DNA from: an uncultured Bacteroidales bacterium
GTDB taxonomy: Bacteria > Bacteroidota > Bacteroidia > Bacteroidales > Paludibacteraceae
Assembly (NCBI GenBank): GCA_937901225.1
Contig: CALCGX010000148.1
Span: 1 to 43,349 of the forward strand
Direction: 5' to 3'
DNA length: 43,349 nt
Of this stretch, positions 34,661 to 43,032 are shown one piece after another. The notes under the pieces were generated by a model. It searched no databases and was not told the origin of the DNA. It saw nothing but the letters and a program-made list of their open reading frames with translations. The position numbers and the translations under genes are program-made. The number at the start of each line of letters is the position of its first letter. Position 1 is the first letter of the stretch.

Positions 34661-35107
34661 TTATTTATTAAAACGGGTTAATATAGTTCCATCTATGCTG
34701 GTAATTTCATTCCTTTGAACATCAAAAAAGTATCGCTCTATTTCTGCACTCTTTGGAGAGAAATTTACAAGTATTCCCATTGGTAGTTTTGTCAATCGCA
34801 TGTAATTAAATAATTGGGCACGATGGTTAACTGACAATTGTTCAACCGCTTTACACTCTACAATAATCTGATCCTTACACACAAAATCCAAGCGGTATTT
34901 GGCGTTCATCTTACGATCGTGGTATATAGGAGTGTATTCCCTTTCACGCTCATACGCAATATTGTCATCTTCCAACTGCATCTCTAAACCCTCTTGATAT
35001 ACATACTCATTCAAGCCAGGACCTAACTCCTTATGCACCTCATAAATAGCACCTATCACGGGGTACATATAATCCTTCAAAGCATGTATATCAAAATTTG
35101 TTTTCAT
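34661..35107 (-). CDS. GxxExxY protein
   Basis: A 148-residue protein of the GxxExxY family (PF13366-type). It has IGAIYEVHKELGPGLNEYVYQEG, with the name motif G-x-x-E-x-x-Y, then YRLDFVCKDQIIVECKA, a PD-(D/E)xK-like D...E-x-K core, and FNYMRLTKLPMGILVNF. The family is very common in Bacteroidales, often next to polysaccharide loci, and may be a nuclease-like protein; its job is unknown. It has two tandem hairpin repeats upstream and is probably cotranscribed from the promoter at 35517-35547. Confidence 0.85.
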   Translation of the reverse strand: MKTNFDIHALKDYMYPVIGAIYEVHKELGPGLNEYVYQEGLEMQLEDDNIAYEREREYTPIYHDRKMNAKYRLDFVCKDQIIVECKAVEQLSVNHRAQLFNYMRLTKLPMGILVNFSPKSAEIERYFFDVQRNEITSIDGTILTRFNK

Positions 35108-35124
35108 CTCATCATCTTAGTTTG

Positions 35125-35340
35125 TTTTGCTCACCAATGCAGTTTGCATTCTTTTGAGCAAAAACAAAATTGATCCTCGAATTGACATTAATTGACAACC
35201 GCAATTGACAATAATTGTTGTTTATATATCAAATTCATCTTTTTTTGCTCACCAATGCAGTATTGCATTCTTTTGAGCAAAAACAAAATCTATCTTTGAA
35301 TTGACATTAATCGACAACCGCAATTGACAATAATTGTCGT
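35125..35340. repeat. 118-base tandem duplication with hairpins and octamer arrays 3 and 4
   Basis: Copies at 35125-35220 and 35243-35340 are over 85 percent alike by eye. Each has a hairpin TTTTGCTCA..AATGCA..TGCATT..TGAGCAAAA, in which only the loop differs (GTT or GTAT), then an array of four AATTGACA-like octamers spaced 10, 13 and 10 bases. Confidence 0.7.
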
Positions 35341-35361
35341 CAAAACATAGGACTTGATTTT

Positions 35362-35457
35362 TTATTTATTTTTGTAGCCTATCAATGGCATATCCTCGTC
35401 AAACGACTTCATACTCGCCATCTGGGCCTTGCGTTGCTCGTCTGTTAACGTTGTCAT
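35362..35457 (-). CDS. 31-residue small protein or leader peptide
   Basis: An ATG at 35457 opens a 31-codon frame ending in TAA, rich in charged residues (TDEQRKAQMASMKSFDED near the start). It is the first frame after a perfect promoter, about 50 bases from the transcript start, at the head of the polysaccharide operon. It may be a small protein, a leader peptide or the stump of a gene lost when the locus was exchanged. I do not recognise the family. Confidence 0.4.
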   Translation of the reverse strand: MTTLTDEQRKAQMASMKSFDEDMPLIGYKNK

Positions 35458-35516
35458 ATTTTATTTATCTTTTATCTCCTTGCCCTGCGGCAGCGATAGT
35501 CATACCAATGAGCGGG

Positions 35517-35547
35517 CAAAGGTACAAAAAAAAAGCGACATGTGCAA
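35517..35547 (-). promoter_or_regulatory. Promoter at the head of the polysaccharide locus
   Basis: TTG (35547-35545), 20 bases, TACCTTTG (35524-35517). The -33 triplet lies in the loop of the fbp terminator, and the spacer includes that terminator's T-run. Confidence 0.8.
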
Positions 35548-35563
35548 ATACATATCGCTTTTT
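35526..35563 (-). terminator. Terminator of the fructose bisphosphatase gene
   Basis: AAAAAGCGATATG (35563-35551) pairs with CATGTCGCTTTTT (35542-35530), with one T-G pair, and runs into nine Ts. It lies about 65 bases past the stop codon and overlaps the next promoter. Confidence 0.8.
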
Positions 35564-35626
35564 CTGCGTATTTTGGGTATTTTTGGCGATTTTTAGGATA
35601 TTTTTATGCCAAATAATGCCCCAATC

Positions 35627-37621
35627 TTATAGATTGCGCTCCTCGATCAGACCCATCTGATAAGCCTGCAATAGCTGTTGCAACTCACCCACTTGACGGA
35701 TCAGCTCCTGACCTCGGTCCGTGTCACGCACCAAGATACGCCGATGCGTGAAATCCTGCAACTGGATACGCAAATGGATATCCGACCCCGAAGCTGCAGC
35801 CTGCTCACGGCTCTCGAACTTCTCGTGCTCCACCAACTGAATACCATGGCTGTTATAAATCAACGTATAACCCGAGATACCCGTCTTCTCCTGATAAGGT
35901 TTGGAGAAACCACCATCGATCACAAAGCGCTTACCATCGGCGCGCACGGGCGTCTCGCCCTTGATCGTACGCACGGGGATATGGCCGTTGATGATACGCC
36001 CCGACTCGGCATCCAAACCGAACTCACGGAGGATCATCTCGCACACTTCTCGGCGATCGGCCAAGGTATAATAAGCCCCCTTGCGCTCGTGCTCCAGTTC
36101 GGGCACGCCGATGAAGTAGCGCTCGAAGGTGCTCATCTTGTCCTTATGGTACAAAGGCGAACCATAGCCGCACCAGAGATAGAGCATATAATCCAATGCA
36201 TCGGCCTTCTCCTGCCCCTTGCCAAAATATGCCTGGCGCACCACCCGATCGATGCGATCCATGAGCGCCTTACCCTTAGCTCGCACACCGCAAACATCCA
36301 CCTCCATGAGCGAGCCATCGTCGCAGAGCGGGATGGCAGCATGGTAGAGCAAGAAGTTATTGCGAACCAGATACAACCCACCGTGCTGATATAGCATTCG
36401 CAAATGCTTTTGCGCCTTCTCAGATTTGCGGAACGAACGCGCTAATTGCTGCATCAACTCTTGCTCCTCTTGTGACAATAGATATGGGTTATCATGCTGA
36501 ATAGTAGGCAGATAAGTATCGGTAATAGGATACTCGTTATCACCCAAACGAATCACTCCACGGGCATAGTCAATCTTGTCCAAGAAGAGGCGATCGGCCA
36601 TCTGATACTCAGGGTGGCGCAAGATGGTCTGTCCCTCGAGCTTAAATTGGATGATAGAGATGGCCTTGTGCATCTTAGCCATGAGCTGAGCCGAGCGTGT
36701 GAGGCGAGGATTATTCTCAAAATCCTTGGTCTGGAAAACTGTGCACGGATCACCGCCATAAGTCTCCATGGCGAAGTTGGCCAGTGGCAGCAGATTGATG
36801 CCATAGCCCTCCTCGAGGGTCTCGATATTGGCATAGCGGATGCTGACACGCAGCACGGTGGCGATCAACGCCCAGTTGCCCGCAAAAGCACCCATCCAGA
36901 GGATATCATGGTTGCCCCACTGGATATCATAATCGCGCACCGTGGAGAGGACCTCCATGATCTTAGTTGCACCAGGGCCGCGGTCGAAGATATCGCCAAC
37001 GATATGCCAAGTGTCGATGGCCAAGGTATGTATAAGGTAGGAGATGGCTATGAGCAGTTGCTCTGCCCTACCCGTATCAATAATCGCATCAATGATGGCA
37101 TGGAAATAGCGGGTGCGGTCGCGCTCAATGCTAGACTCGTAGAGCAACTCCTCGATGATATAGGCAAAATTCTTGGGCAATAGTTTACGTACCTTGGAGC
37201 GCGTGTACTTGACCGACACACCGCGCGTGACATCTAAGGTCTGATGGATGCGCCTGCGATACCAATCCATCATGTTAGGCGTAGCCATAGGCATAGCCTC
37301 GGCATCTAAACCCTGCTGCTGCACCAGCCGAATACGTTCATCGGGGTAGTAGATCAATGCACACAAAGCACGTTTTTCGGCTTCGAAGATGCTATCGCCA
37401 TAGATATCGTCCACCTTACGGCGGATGACTCCCGAAGCATTCTTGATCATATGGATAAACGCGCTAGATGCACCATGCAAGTCGCTCACGAAATGCTCTG
37501 TACCCTTAGGTAAAGAGAGGATAGCATGGAGGTTGATGAGCTCGGTGACCACCGCATCGGCGTTGGGAAAACGTTCGCTCAGCAGGCGAAGATAGCGCTC
37601 GTGGGCTTGAAAATTATTCAT
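35627..37621 (-). CDS. fbp: Fructose-1,6-bisphosphatase class III
   Basis: A 664-residue metallophosphatase, full length for class III enzymes (about 640-670). The metal ligands sit in HFVSDLHG (47-50), VGDIFDRG (198-205) and WGNHDILW (226-229), and the C-terminal INGHIPVRT..GE supplies more. It converts fructose-1,6-bisphosphate to fructose-6-phosphate in gluconeogenesis, in the cytosol, and uses Mn or similar ions. This class is shared by Firmicutes and Bacteroidetes. No consensus promoter lies directly upstream; the gene may be read from the tRNA-Glu promoter through a leaky terminator. It marks the right edge of the variable locus. Confidence 0.95.
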   Translation of the reverse strand: MNNFQAHERYLRLLSERFPNADAVVTELINLHAILSLPKGTEHFVSDLHGASSAFIHMIKNASGVIRRKVDDIYGDSIFEAEKRALCALIYYPDERIRLVQQQGLDAEAMPMATPNMMDWYRRRIHQTLDVTRGVSVKYTRSKVRKLLPKNFAYIIEELLYESSIERDRTRYFHAIIDAIIDTGRAEQLLIAISYLIHTLAIDTWHIVGDIFDRGPGATKIMEVLSTVRDYDIQWGNHDILWMGAFAGNWALIATVLRVSIRYANIETLEEGYGINLLPLANFAMETYGGDPCTVFQTKDFENNPRLTRSAQLMAKMHKAISIIQFKLEGQTILRHPEYQMADRLFLDKIDYARGVIRLGDNEYPITDTYLPTIQHDNPYLLSQEEQELMQQLARSFRKSEKAQKHLRMLYQHGGLYLVRNNFLLYHAAIPLCDDGSLMEVDVCGVRAKGKALMDRIDRVVRQAYFGKGQEKADALDYMLYLWCGYGSPLYHKDKMSTFERYFIGVPELEHERKGAYYTLADRREVCEMILREFGLDAESGRIINGHIPVRTIKGETPVRADGKRFVIDGGFSKPYQEKTGISGYTLIYNSHGIQLVEHEKFESREQAAASGSDIHLRIQLQDFTHRRILVRDTDRGQELIRQVGELQQLLQAYQMGLIEERNL

Positions 37622-37660
37622 GGTTGTGTTTAGTGTTGAGTGTTTAGTGACTGAAGGTTA

Positions 37661-37697
37661 ATAAAAGACGAACGACCACCTGATTAGGATGGTCGTT
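37661..37697 (-). terminator. Terminator after tRNA-Glu
   Basis: AACGACCA and TGGTCGTT form a perfect 8-bp stem starting 3 bases after the tRNA CCA end, followed by CGTCTTTTATT on the minus strand. Confidence 0.75.
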
Positions 37698-37699
37698 CT

Positions 37700-37775
37700 T
37701 GGTAGTGCTACGGGGACTCGAACCCCGGTTTACGGCGTGAGAGGCCGTTGTCCTAGGCCACTAGACGATAGCACC
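37700..37775 (-). tRNA. tRNA-Glu (anticodon CTC)
   Basis: The minus strand folds as a tRNA. The acceptor stem GGTGCTA/TAGCACT has a G-U first pair; the anticodon arm ACGGC-CTCTCAC-GCCGT gives anticodon CTC; the T arm CCGGGG-TTCGAGT-CCCCG is standard. CCA follows directly (37702-37700) and may be encoded. The CTC isoacceptor reads GAG codons. It has its own perfect promoter and a terminator, and its promoter is back to back with that of hemW. Confidence 0.9.
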
Positions 37776-37802
37776 CTAGCGCTTCCTTCTCGAAAGCGAG
37801 TG

Positions 37803-37833
37803 CAAAAGTACTGCTTTTTTTTTACATGACCAA
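37803..37833 (-). promoter_or_regulatory. Promoter of tRNA-Glu
   Basis: TTG (37833-37831), 20 bases, TACTTTTG (37810-37803). Start of the tRNA is about 28 bases after the box. Confidence 0.8.
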
Positions 37834-37870
37834 ATATTTTTGAAAAAAAATGCAATTTTTGTGTATTTTT

Positions 37871-37901
37871 TTGCATATATGCATTTTTTTTCGTACTTTT
37901 G
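37871..37901 (+). promoter_or_regulatory. Promoter of hemW
   Basis: TTG (37871-37873), 20 bases, TACTTTTG (37894-37901). This places the transcript start close to 37908, so translation must begin at the ATG at 37920 and not at the frame opening at 37899. Confidence 0.8.
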
Positions 37902-37919
37902 TGCGATATTTTCCCAACA

Positions 37920-39002
37920 ATGGCGGGTATATACATACACATACCATTTTGCAAGAGCCGATGCAAGTATTGCGATTTCTTTTCTACCATCCATCTGGAG
38001 AAGCGAGCGCAGTATGTGGCGGCATTGTTGGAGGAATGGCGCATGCGAGCGCATGAGGTGAAGGAGCCTATACATACTATATATATAGGTGGTGGCACAC
38101 CAAGCACTTTGGCAGTTGACAGTTTAAAGTTAATCGTTGACAGTTTACTGTTGAATGTTGAAAGTCAAGAGCAGGAAATAACCATGGAAGTCAATCCTGG
38201 TGATGTGACTGCGGAAAAAGCACATGCATGGCGAGCGATAGGCATCAACCGGCTAAGCATCGGCATACAGAGTTTTGACGATAAGCTACTGCAACTGATT
38301 GGCAGACGGCACACGGCAGAGCAAGCGCGCAAGGCTGTGGCAGCAGCGCAAGCAGCAGGGTTTGACAACATATCCATCGACCTGATGTATGCCCTACCAT
38401 CGCAGACCATGGAGCAATGGCAAAAAGACGTGGCAGAGGCACTGCAGATGGACGTGCAACATATCTCCACCTATGGGCTGATCTATGAGGAAGGTACGGT
38501 GCTGATGACCCTGCTGGATCACGGGGTGATAGAGGCTGTGGACGAGGATACCGAGATGCAGATGTATGACTATCTGGTGGGGCAGTTGGCTGCGAATAAT
38601 TTTGAACACTACGAGGTGAGTAACTTCGCACTACCAAACCGTCAATCTAGGCATAATTCCAGCTATTGGAACAACACGCCATATATCGGCTTGGGAGCGG
38701 GTGCACACAGCTATGACGGCCAAGTGAGGCAATGGAATATCAGCGATCTGGACACCTATATCGCACAAGCCATGGCACATCAGTTGCAACCAGAAAAGGA
38801 AGTGCTGAGCGAAGAACAACGCCACACCGAACGCGTGATGCTGGGACTGCGTACCAATAGCGGTATCGGCATTGACGAGATAGATAGGAGCAAAGCACAG
38901 CCCTATATAGCGCAAGGTATGCTGATAGAAAAAGACAATCGCATCGTAGCTACCACCAAGGGCTACCATATACTCAATAGAATAATCGAAGACTTGATAT
39001 GA
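37920..39002 (+). CDS. hemW: Radical SAM heme chaperone HemW
   Basis: A 360-residue radical SAM protein. C11-x3-C15-x2-C18 (FCKSRCKYCDF) binds the iron-sulfur cluster, followed by IYIGGGTPSTL and EITMEVNPGDV, and then NRLSIGIQSFD and YEVSNFA, all HemW traits; the C-terminal HemN-like helix region ends the protein. HemW lacks true coproporphyrinogen oxidase activity and inserts heme into respiratory enzymes. The ATG is fixed by the promoter. DNA at 38108-38168 has repeated GTTGACAGTTTA-type phrases that look like extragenic repeats, though the length of that loop is normal. The stop overlaps the PBP start as ATGA. Confidence 0.92.
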   Translation: MAGIYIHIPFCKSRCKYCDFFSTIHLEKRAQYVAALLEEWRMRAHEVKEPIHTIYIGGGTPSTLAVDSLKLIVDSLLLNVESQEQEITMEVNPGDVTAEKAHAWRAIGINRLSIGIQSFDDKLLQLIGRRHTAEQARKAVAAAQAAGFDNISIDLMYALPSQTMEQWQKDVAEALQMDVQHISTYGLIYEEGTVLMTLLDHGVIEAVDEDTEMQMYDYLVGQLAANNFEHYEVSNFALPNRQSRHNSSYWNNTPYIGLGAGAHSYDGQVRQWNISDLDTYIAQAMAHQLQPEKEVLSEEQRHTERVMLGLRTNSGIGIDEIDRSKAQPYIAQGMLIEKDNRIVATTKGYHILNRIIEDLI

Positions 39003-41293
39003 AAACTGAAAACGGAAAGGTGAAAACTGAAAACGGAAAGTTTAAGAAGAAATTTGCCATATGGTTCTGGAGTATCATAGGTGCTGGCATAGCAGCTATC
39101 GTATTGGTATTCTGGATGATTACCAAGGGCTGGTTGGGCTATTTGCCTCCACTGGATGAGTTGCAAAACCCAAAGAACAAATTTGCCACCGAGGTGATAT
39201 CCAGCGACATGCAGTTGCTAGGACGCTACTACCGCAACGAGAATCGCGTGAGTGTGAACTACACCGACATCTCGCCCAATATGATCAATGCCCTTATCGC
39301 GACAGAGGATGTGCGCTATTACGACCATACGGGGGTGGATGTAAAGTCGCTGCTGCGTGCTGTGATGAAGCTGGGCAAGGCTGGTGGTGGTAGTACGATC
39401 ACCCAGCAATTGGCTAAGCAGCTATGGTCGCCACGCGCGAATAACATCTTTGAGCGTGCATTGCAAAAGCCCATCGAATGGGTGATTGCCACGAAGTTGG
39501 AGCGTCTGTACTCCAAAGAGGAGATTCTGACGATGTATCTTAATCAGTTTGACTTCCTATACAACGCCGTGGGTATCAAATCGGCTGCGCAAGTGTATTT
39601 CAGCACCACCCCTGCGGAGCTGAAGCTGGAAGAGGCAGCGATGCTGGTGGGTATGTGTAAGAACCCTGCATTGTACAATCCTCGTCGCCGTCCTGAGAAT
39701 GCACTCAACCGCCGCAATACCGTGCTTAGCCAAATGCAGAAGTACGATTATATCACGGAGCAAATGTGCGACTCGCTTCAGGCATTGCCAATCGAGCTCA
39801 AATACCAATCGGTGGATCACAAGCAGGGATTGGCACCTTATTTCCGCGAGTACTTGCGCCAAGTGCTGACTGCCAAAGAGCCCAAGAAGAGCAACTACTC
39901 CGAATGGAACATGCTGCAATACGATATTGACCGCCGCCAATGGGAGGAGAACCCACTCTACGGTTTCTGCCAGAAGAACCACAAGCCCGATGGCACACCA
40001 TACGACCTCTATCAAGATGGTCTGCGCATATATACCACCATTGACTCACGCATGCAGCAATATGCTGAAGAAGCTGTGAGCGAGCATATGCAAGAATTGC
40101 AAAAGAGTTTCTTCCGCGAGAAACGCAGAAAATCCTATGCGCCATTCTCCCAAGACTTGACACCCGAAGATATTGATGCCATCATGAATCGCTCGATGCG
40201 TCAGACCGACCGCTATCGTGCACTGAAGAAACAAGGACTGAGTGAGACGGAGATCAAGAAATCGTTTAACACACCAGTAGCCATGCGTGTGTTCTCATAC
40301 AACGGACTGATTGACACCACGATGACACCGATGGATTCGATCAAATGGAACAAGCACTTCCTGCGTTGCGGATTCATGTCGATGGACGCGCACTCGGGTG
40401 CTGTGAAAGCATATGTAGGCGGAACGAACTTCACGCATTTCCAATACGATATGGTGACCTCTGGTCGCCGTCAGGTAGGTTCCACTATCAAGCCCTACCT
40501 ATTTACCTTGGCGATGGACGAGGGCATGTGGCCATGCGATAGCACAGTGAACGACTCCATCACACTGGTGGACGGCAATGGTGTGGCATGGACACCACGC
40601 GATGACCACCACGCTAACCAAGGCGAGATGGTGACCCTTAACTGGGGATTGGAGAAATCCAGCAACTGGATCACCGCCTATCTGATGTCGCTATTTACGC
40701 CAGAACAACTGGTGCGCATGATGCGCTCGTTTGGTATCGAAGGTCAACTGGATCCTGTGGTGAGCCTATGCCTCGGTCCATGCGAAGTGAGCGTCAAGGA
40801 GATGGTGGATGCCTATACCACTTTCCCGAACAAGGGTATTCGTGTGGAGCCGCTCTATGTCACTCGCATTGAGGACAATAATGGCAATATCCTAGCGACT
40901 TTCACGCCTAAGACCTACGAGATCATTAGCGAGACTACCTCGTATAAGATGATCTACATGCTCCGCAATGTGATGGATCATGGTACGGGTGTGCGTGCAC
41001 GTTTCCGCTACGGACTCAAAGCACCGATGGGCGGTAAGACAGGTACATCGCAGAACCACTCCGATGGATGGTTTGTAGGCTTCACACCATCGCTGGTGAG
41101 CGGTGTGTGGGTAGGTGGCGAAGACCGCAGTATCCACTTCGACAACATGGCAGCAGGTCAAGGAGCCAACATGGCACTGCCTATCTGGTCAATCTATATG
41201 CAAAAGGTGTATGCCGATGAGCAGTTGGGCTACAGCGTAGAGGAGCAGTTTGATGTGCCAGATTGGTTTGACGCAGAGGCAGGGTGTAAATGA
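38999..41293 (+). CDS. Class A penicillin-binding protein (PBP1A-like)
   Basis: A 764-residue bifunctional cell-wall synthase. One membrane helix lies at 19-42. The GT51 transglycosylase has TEDVRYYDHTGVD (catalytic E103) and GGSTITQQLAKQL; the transpeptidase has S495-T-I-K498, the SSN motif in EKSSNWI and KTGT in GGKTGTSQNH. It polymerises and cross-links peptidoglycan outside the inner membrane. The first 14 residues come from two copies of a 21-base unit (39001-39042) giving KTENGKVKTENGK. Translation is coupled to hemW through ATGA. Confidence 0.93.
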   Translation: MKTENGKVKTENGKFKKKFAIWFWSIIGAGIAAIVLVFWMITKGWLGYLPPLDELQNPKNKFATEVISSDMQLLGRYYRNENRVSVNYTDISPNMINALIATEDVRYYDHTGVDVKSLLRAVMKLGKAGGGSTITQQLAKQLWSPRANNIFERALQKPIEWVIATKLERLYSKEEILTMYLNQFDFLYNAVGIKSAAQVYFSTTPAELKLEEAAMLVGMCKNPALYNPRRRPENALNRRNTVLSQMQKYDYITEQMCDSLQALPIELKYQSVDHKQGLAPYFREYLRQVLTAKEPKKSNYSEWNMLQYDIDRRQWEENPLYGFCQKNHKPDGTPYDLYQDGLRIYTTIDSRMQQYAEEAVSEHMQELQKSFFREKRRKSYAPFSQDLTPEDIDAIMNRSMRQTDRYRALKKQGLSETEIKKSFNTPVAMRVFSYNGLIDTTMTPMDSIKWNKHFLRCGFMSMDAHSGAVKAYVGGTNFTHFQYDMVTSGRRQVGSTIKPYLFTLAMDEGMWPCDSTVNDSITLVDGNGVAWTPRDDHHANQGEMVTLNWGLEKSSNWITAYLMSLFTPEQLVRMMRSFGIEGQLDPVVSLCLGPCEVSVKEMVDAYTTFPNKGIRVEPLYVTRIEDNNGNILATFTPKTYEIISETTSYKMIYMLRNVMDHGTGVRARFRYGLKAPMGGKTGTSQNHSDGWFVGFTPSLVSGVWVGGEDRSIHFDNMAAGQGANMALPIWSIYMQKVYADEQLGYSVEEQFDVPDWFDAEAGCK
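39001..39042. repeat. 21-base tandem repeat at the PBP start
   Basis: Two copies of GAAAACTGAAAACGGAAAG plus two bases differ at only one or two positions. They encode the cytosolic N-tail of the PBP and include the hemW stop codon. Confidence 0.8.
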
Positions 41294-41335
41294 TTTTGGG
41301 ATTTGAGTCTTTTTCGACACTTTTGCAACTATCAC

Positions 41336-41366
41336 TTGCATATATGCAAAATTTTCACTAACTTTG
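41336..41366 (+). promoter_or_regulatory. Promoter of the peptide transporter gene
   Basis: TTG (41336-41338), 20 bases, TAACTTTG (41359-41366). The leader to the ATG is about 55 bases. Confidence 0.8.
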
Positions 41367-41428
41367 CGCGATATTTGGTATAATTCAGAGAAAACTAATA
41401 ATATTAACCATAAAAAACGAACTTATTT

Positions 41429-42958
41429 ATGTTTGAAAATCAACCAAAAGGTCTGTTTGCATTGGCGCTTGCCAACACAGGCGAACGCTTTGGCTACTAC
41501 ACCATGTTAGCCGTATTTGCACTCTTCCTCCGTGCTAACTTCGGATTGGAAGCTGCAACCGCAGGACAAATCTATGCTACCTTCCTCGCGTTGGTATATT
41601 TCTTGCCACTCATAGGTGGTATCTTGGCTGACAAGATTGGTTACGGCAAGTGCGTGACTATCGGTATCATGGTGATGTTCCTTGGATACATCCTATTGGC
41701 AATTCCATTGGGCGCAGGCGGCACCGCTATGGGCGCAATGATTGCTGCATTGGTACTCATCAGTTTCGGTACTGGTTTGTTCAAGGGTAACTTGCAAGTA
41801 ATGGTAGGTAACCTCTACGACGATCCTAAATATGCTGACAAGCGCGATGCCGCATTTTCATTGTTCTACATGGCGATTAACATTGGTGCAATGTTCGCTC
41901 CTACCGCAGCTGTAAAAATCATGGATTGGGCACAAACCAGCCTTGGCGTGAGCGTAAACGACAGTTATCACTTCGCGTTCATGGTAGCTTGCGCATCACT
42001 CGTATTGAGTATTGCTATCTACTATGCATGCCGTCCTTGGTTCAAGCACGTGGAGAACTCCGCTAAGCAAGTGGCTGCTACCGGTGGCGCAAAGGTAGAG
42101 GAACTCACCCCAGAGCAAACCAAGAAGCGTATCGTGGCACTCTGCCTCGTATTTGCTGTGGTGATCTTCTTCTGGATGGCATTCCACCAAAATGGTTTGA
42201 CATTGACCTATTTCGCTAACGAGTTCGTACAACCACTCTGCACAGGCGTACAGACCATGTGGTTTGACATCATCAACCTCGTGATGATCGTGGCAATCGT
42301 TTATGCAGGTTTCTCTCTTGTACAAAGCAAAGAGAAAAAGACCAAAGCTATCTCTGGCGTAGTGATCGTAGCAGCGTTGGGCGTATTGGCATACAAGTAT
42401 CTGAACATCTCTGCTGAGGGTATCACCTTGAGCGCTCCTATCTTCCAACAATTCAACCCATTCTATGTTGTGGCATTGACTCCATTCAGCATGGCACTCT
42501 TCGGTGCACTCGCTAAGAAAGGAAAAGAGCCATCTGCTCCACGCAAGATTGCGCTCGGTATGGTGGTAGCTACTATCGCGTATATCGTGATGGCTGTAGC
42601 ATGTATCGGATTGCTCACACCTAATGCTCAAGAATTGGCGCGCGTGACTGGCGATCCTACATTTGTAAACGCAAACGTATTGATCTATACATACTTGATT
42701 CTCACCTTCGCTGAGCTGCTGCTCAGCCCAATGGGTATCTCTTTCGTAAGTAAAGTAGCTCCTCCTAAGTTCAAAGGTATGATGATGGGTGGCTGGTTCG
42801 TGGCTACCGCTATCGGTAACTACCTCGTATCTATCGGTGGTAACCTTTGGGGCGATATGCCATTGTGGGGCGTATGGAGCGTATTCGTAGCTGTATGTGC
42901 TATCGCAGCTATCTTTATGTTCGCAATGATGAAGAAACTCGAAGACGCAACGAAGTAA
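41429..42958 (+). CDS. POT/PTR2 family proton-coupled peptide transporter
   Basis: A 509-residue membrane protein with about 14 hydrophobic segments and the POT layout: ALANTGERFGYYTMLAVF in helix 1, GGILADKIGYGK in the loop after helix 2, and FSLFYMAINIGAM in helix 5. The family takes up di- and tripeptides with protons. In the E-x-x-E-R-F-x-Y-Y motif the first Glu is Asn here (NTGERF), which could change proton coupling; related Bacteroidetes proteins may share this. It has its own perfect promoter. Substrate range cannot be told. Confidence 0.9.
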   Translation: MFENQPKGLFALALANTGERFGYYTMLAVFALFLRANFGLEAATAGQIYATFLALVYFLPLIGGILADKIGYGKCVTIGIMVMFLGYILLAIPLGAGGTAMGAMIAALVLISFGTGLFKGNLQVMVGNLYDDPKYADKRDAAFSLFYMAINIGAMFAPTAAVKIMDWAQTSLGVSVNDSYHFAFMVACASLVLSIAIYYACRPWFKHVENSAKQVAATGGAKVEELTPEQTKKRIVALCLVFAVVIFFWMAFHQNGLTLTYFANEFVQPLCTGVQTMWFDIINLVMIVAIVYAGFSLVQSKEKKTKAISGVVIVAALGVLAYKYLNISAEGITLSAPIFQQFNPFYVVALTPFSMALFGALAKKGKEPSAPRKIALGMVVATIAYIVMAVACIGLLTPNAQELARVTGDPTFVNANVLIYTYLILTFAELLLSPMGISFVSKVAPPKFKGMMMGGWFVATAIGNYLVSIGGNLWGDMPLWGVWSVFVAVCAIAAIFMFAMMKKLEDATK

Positions 42959-42960
42959 TT

Positions 42961-43019
42961 TGTTTAGAGGACGGCACAAAGTGCCTACTGTTTAGTGAAC
43001 GCGCCTATGGGCGCTACTG
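42961..43019 (+). repeat. Two tandem hairpin units
   Basis: TGTTTAG..GGCAC-AAA-GTGCC..TACTG and TGTTTAGTG..GCGCC-TAT-GGGCGC..TACTG are repeated with a period of 28 bases. The stems differ in sequence but both pair, so the shape is kept. They lie between the transporter and the next gene. Confidence 0.55.
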
Positions 43020-43032
43020 AAATAAAAAAACT

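Noticed and set aside
35678..37183. Two long plus-strand open frames (238 and 229 codons)
   Set aside because: Both lie opposite the well-conserved class III fructose bisphosphatase and show no motif or promoter.
41996..42979. 327-codon open frame on the minus strand
   Set aside because: It is antisense to the clear POT transporter, is full of Cys and His without any domain pattern, and has no promoter; it is a shadow of the codon bias of that gene.
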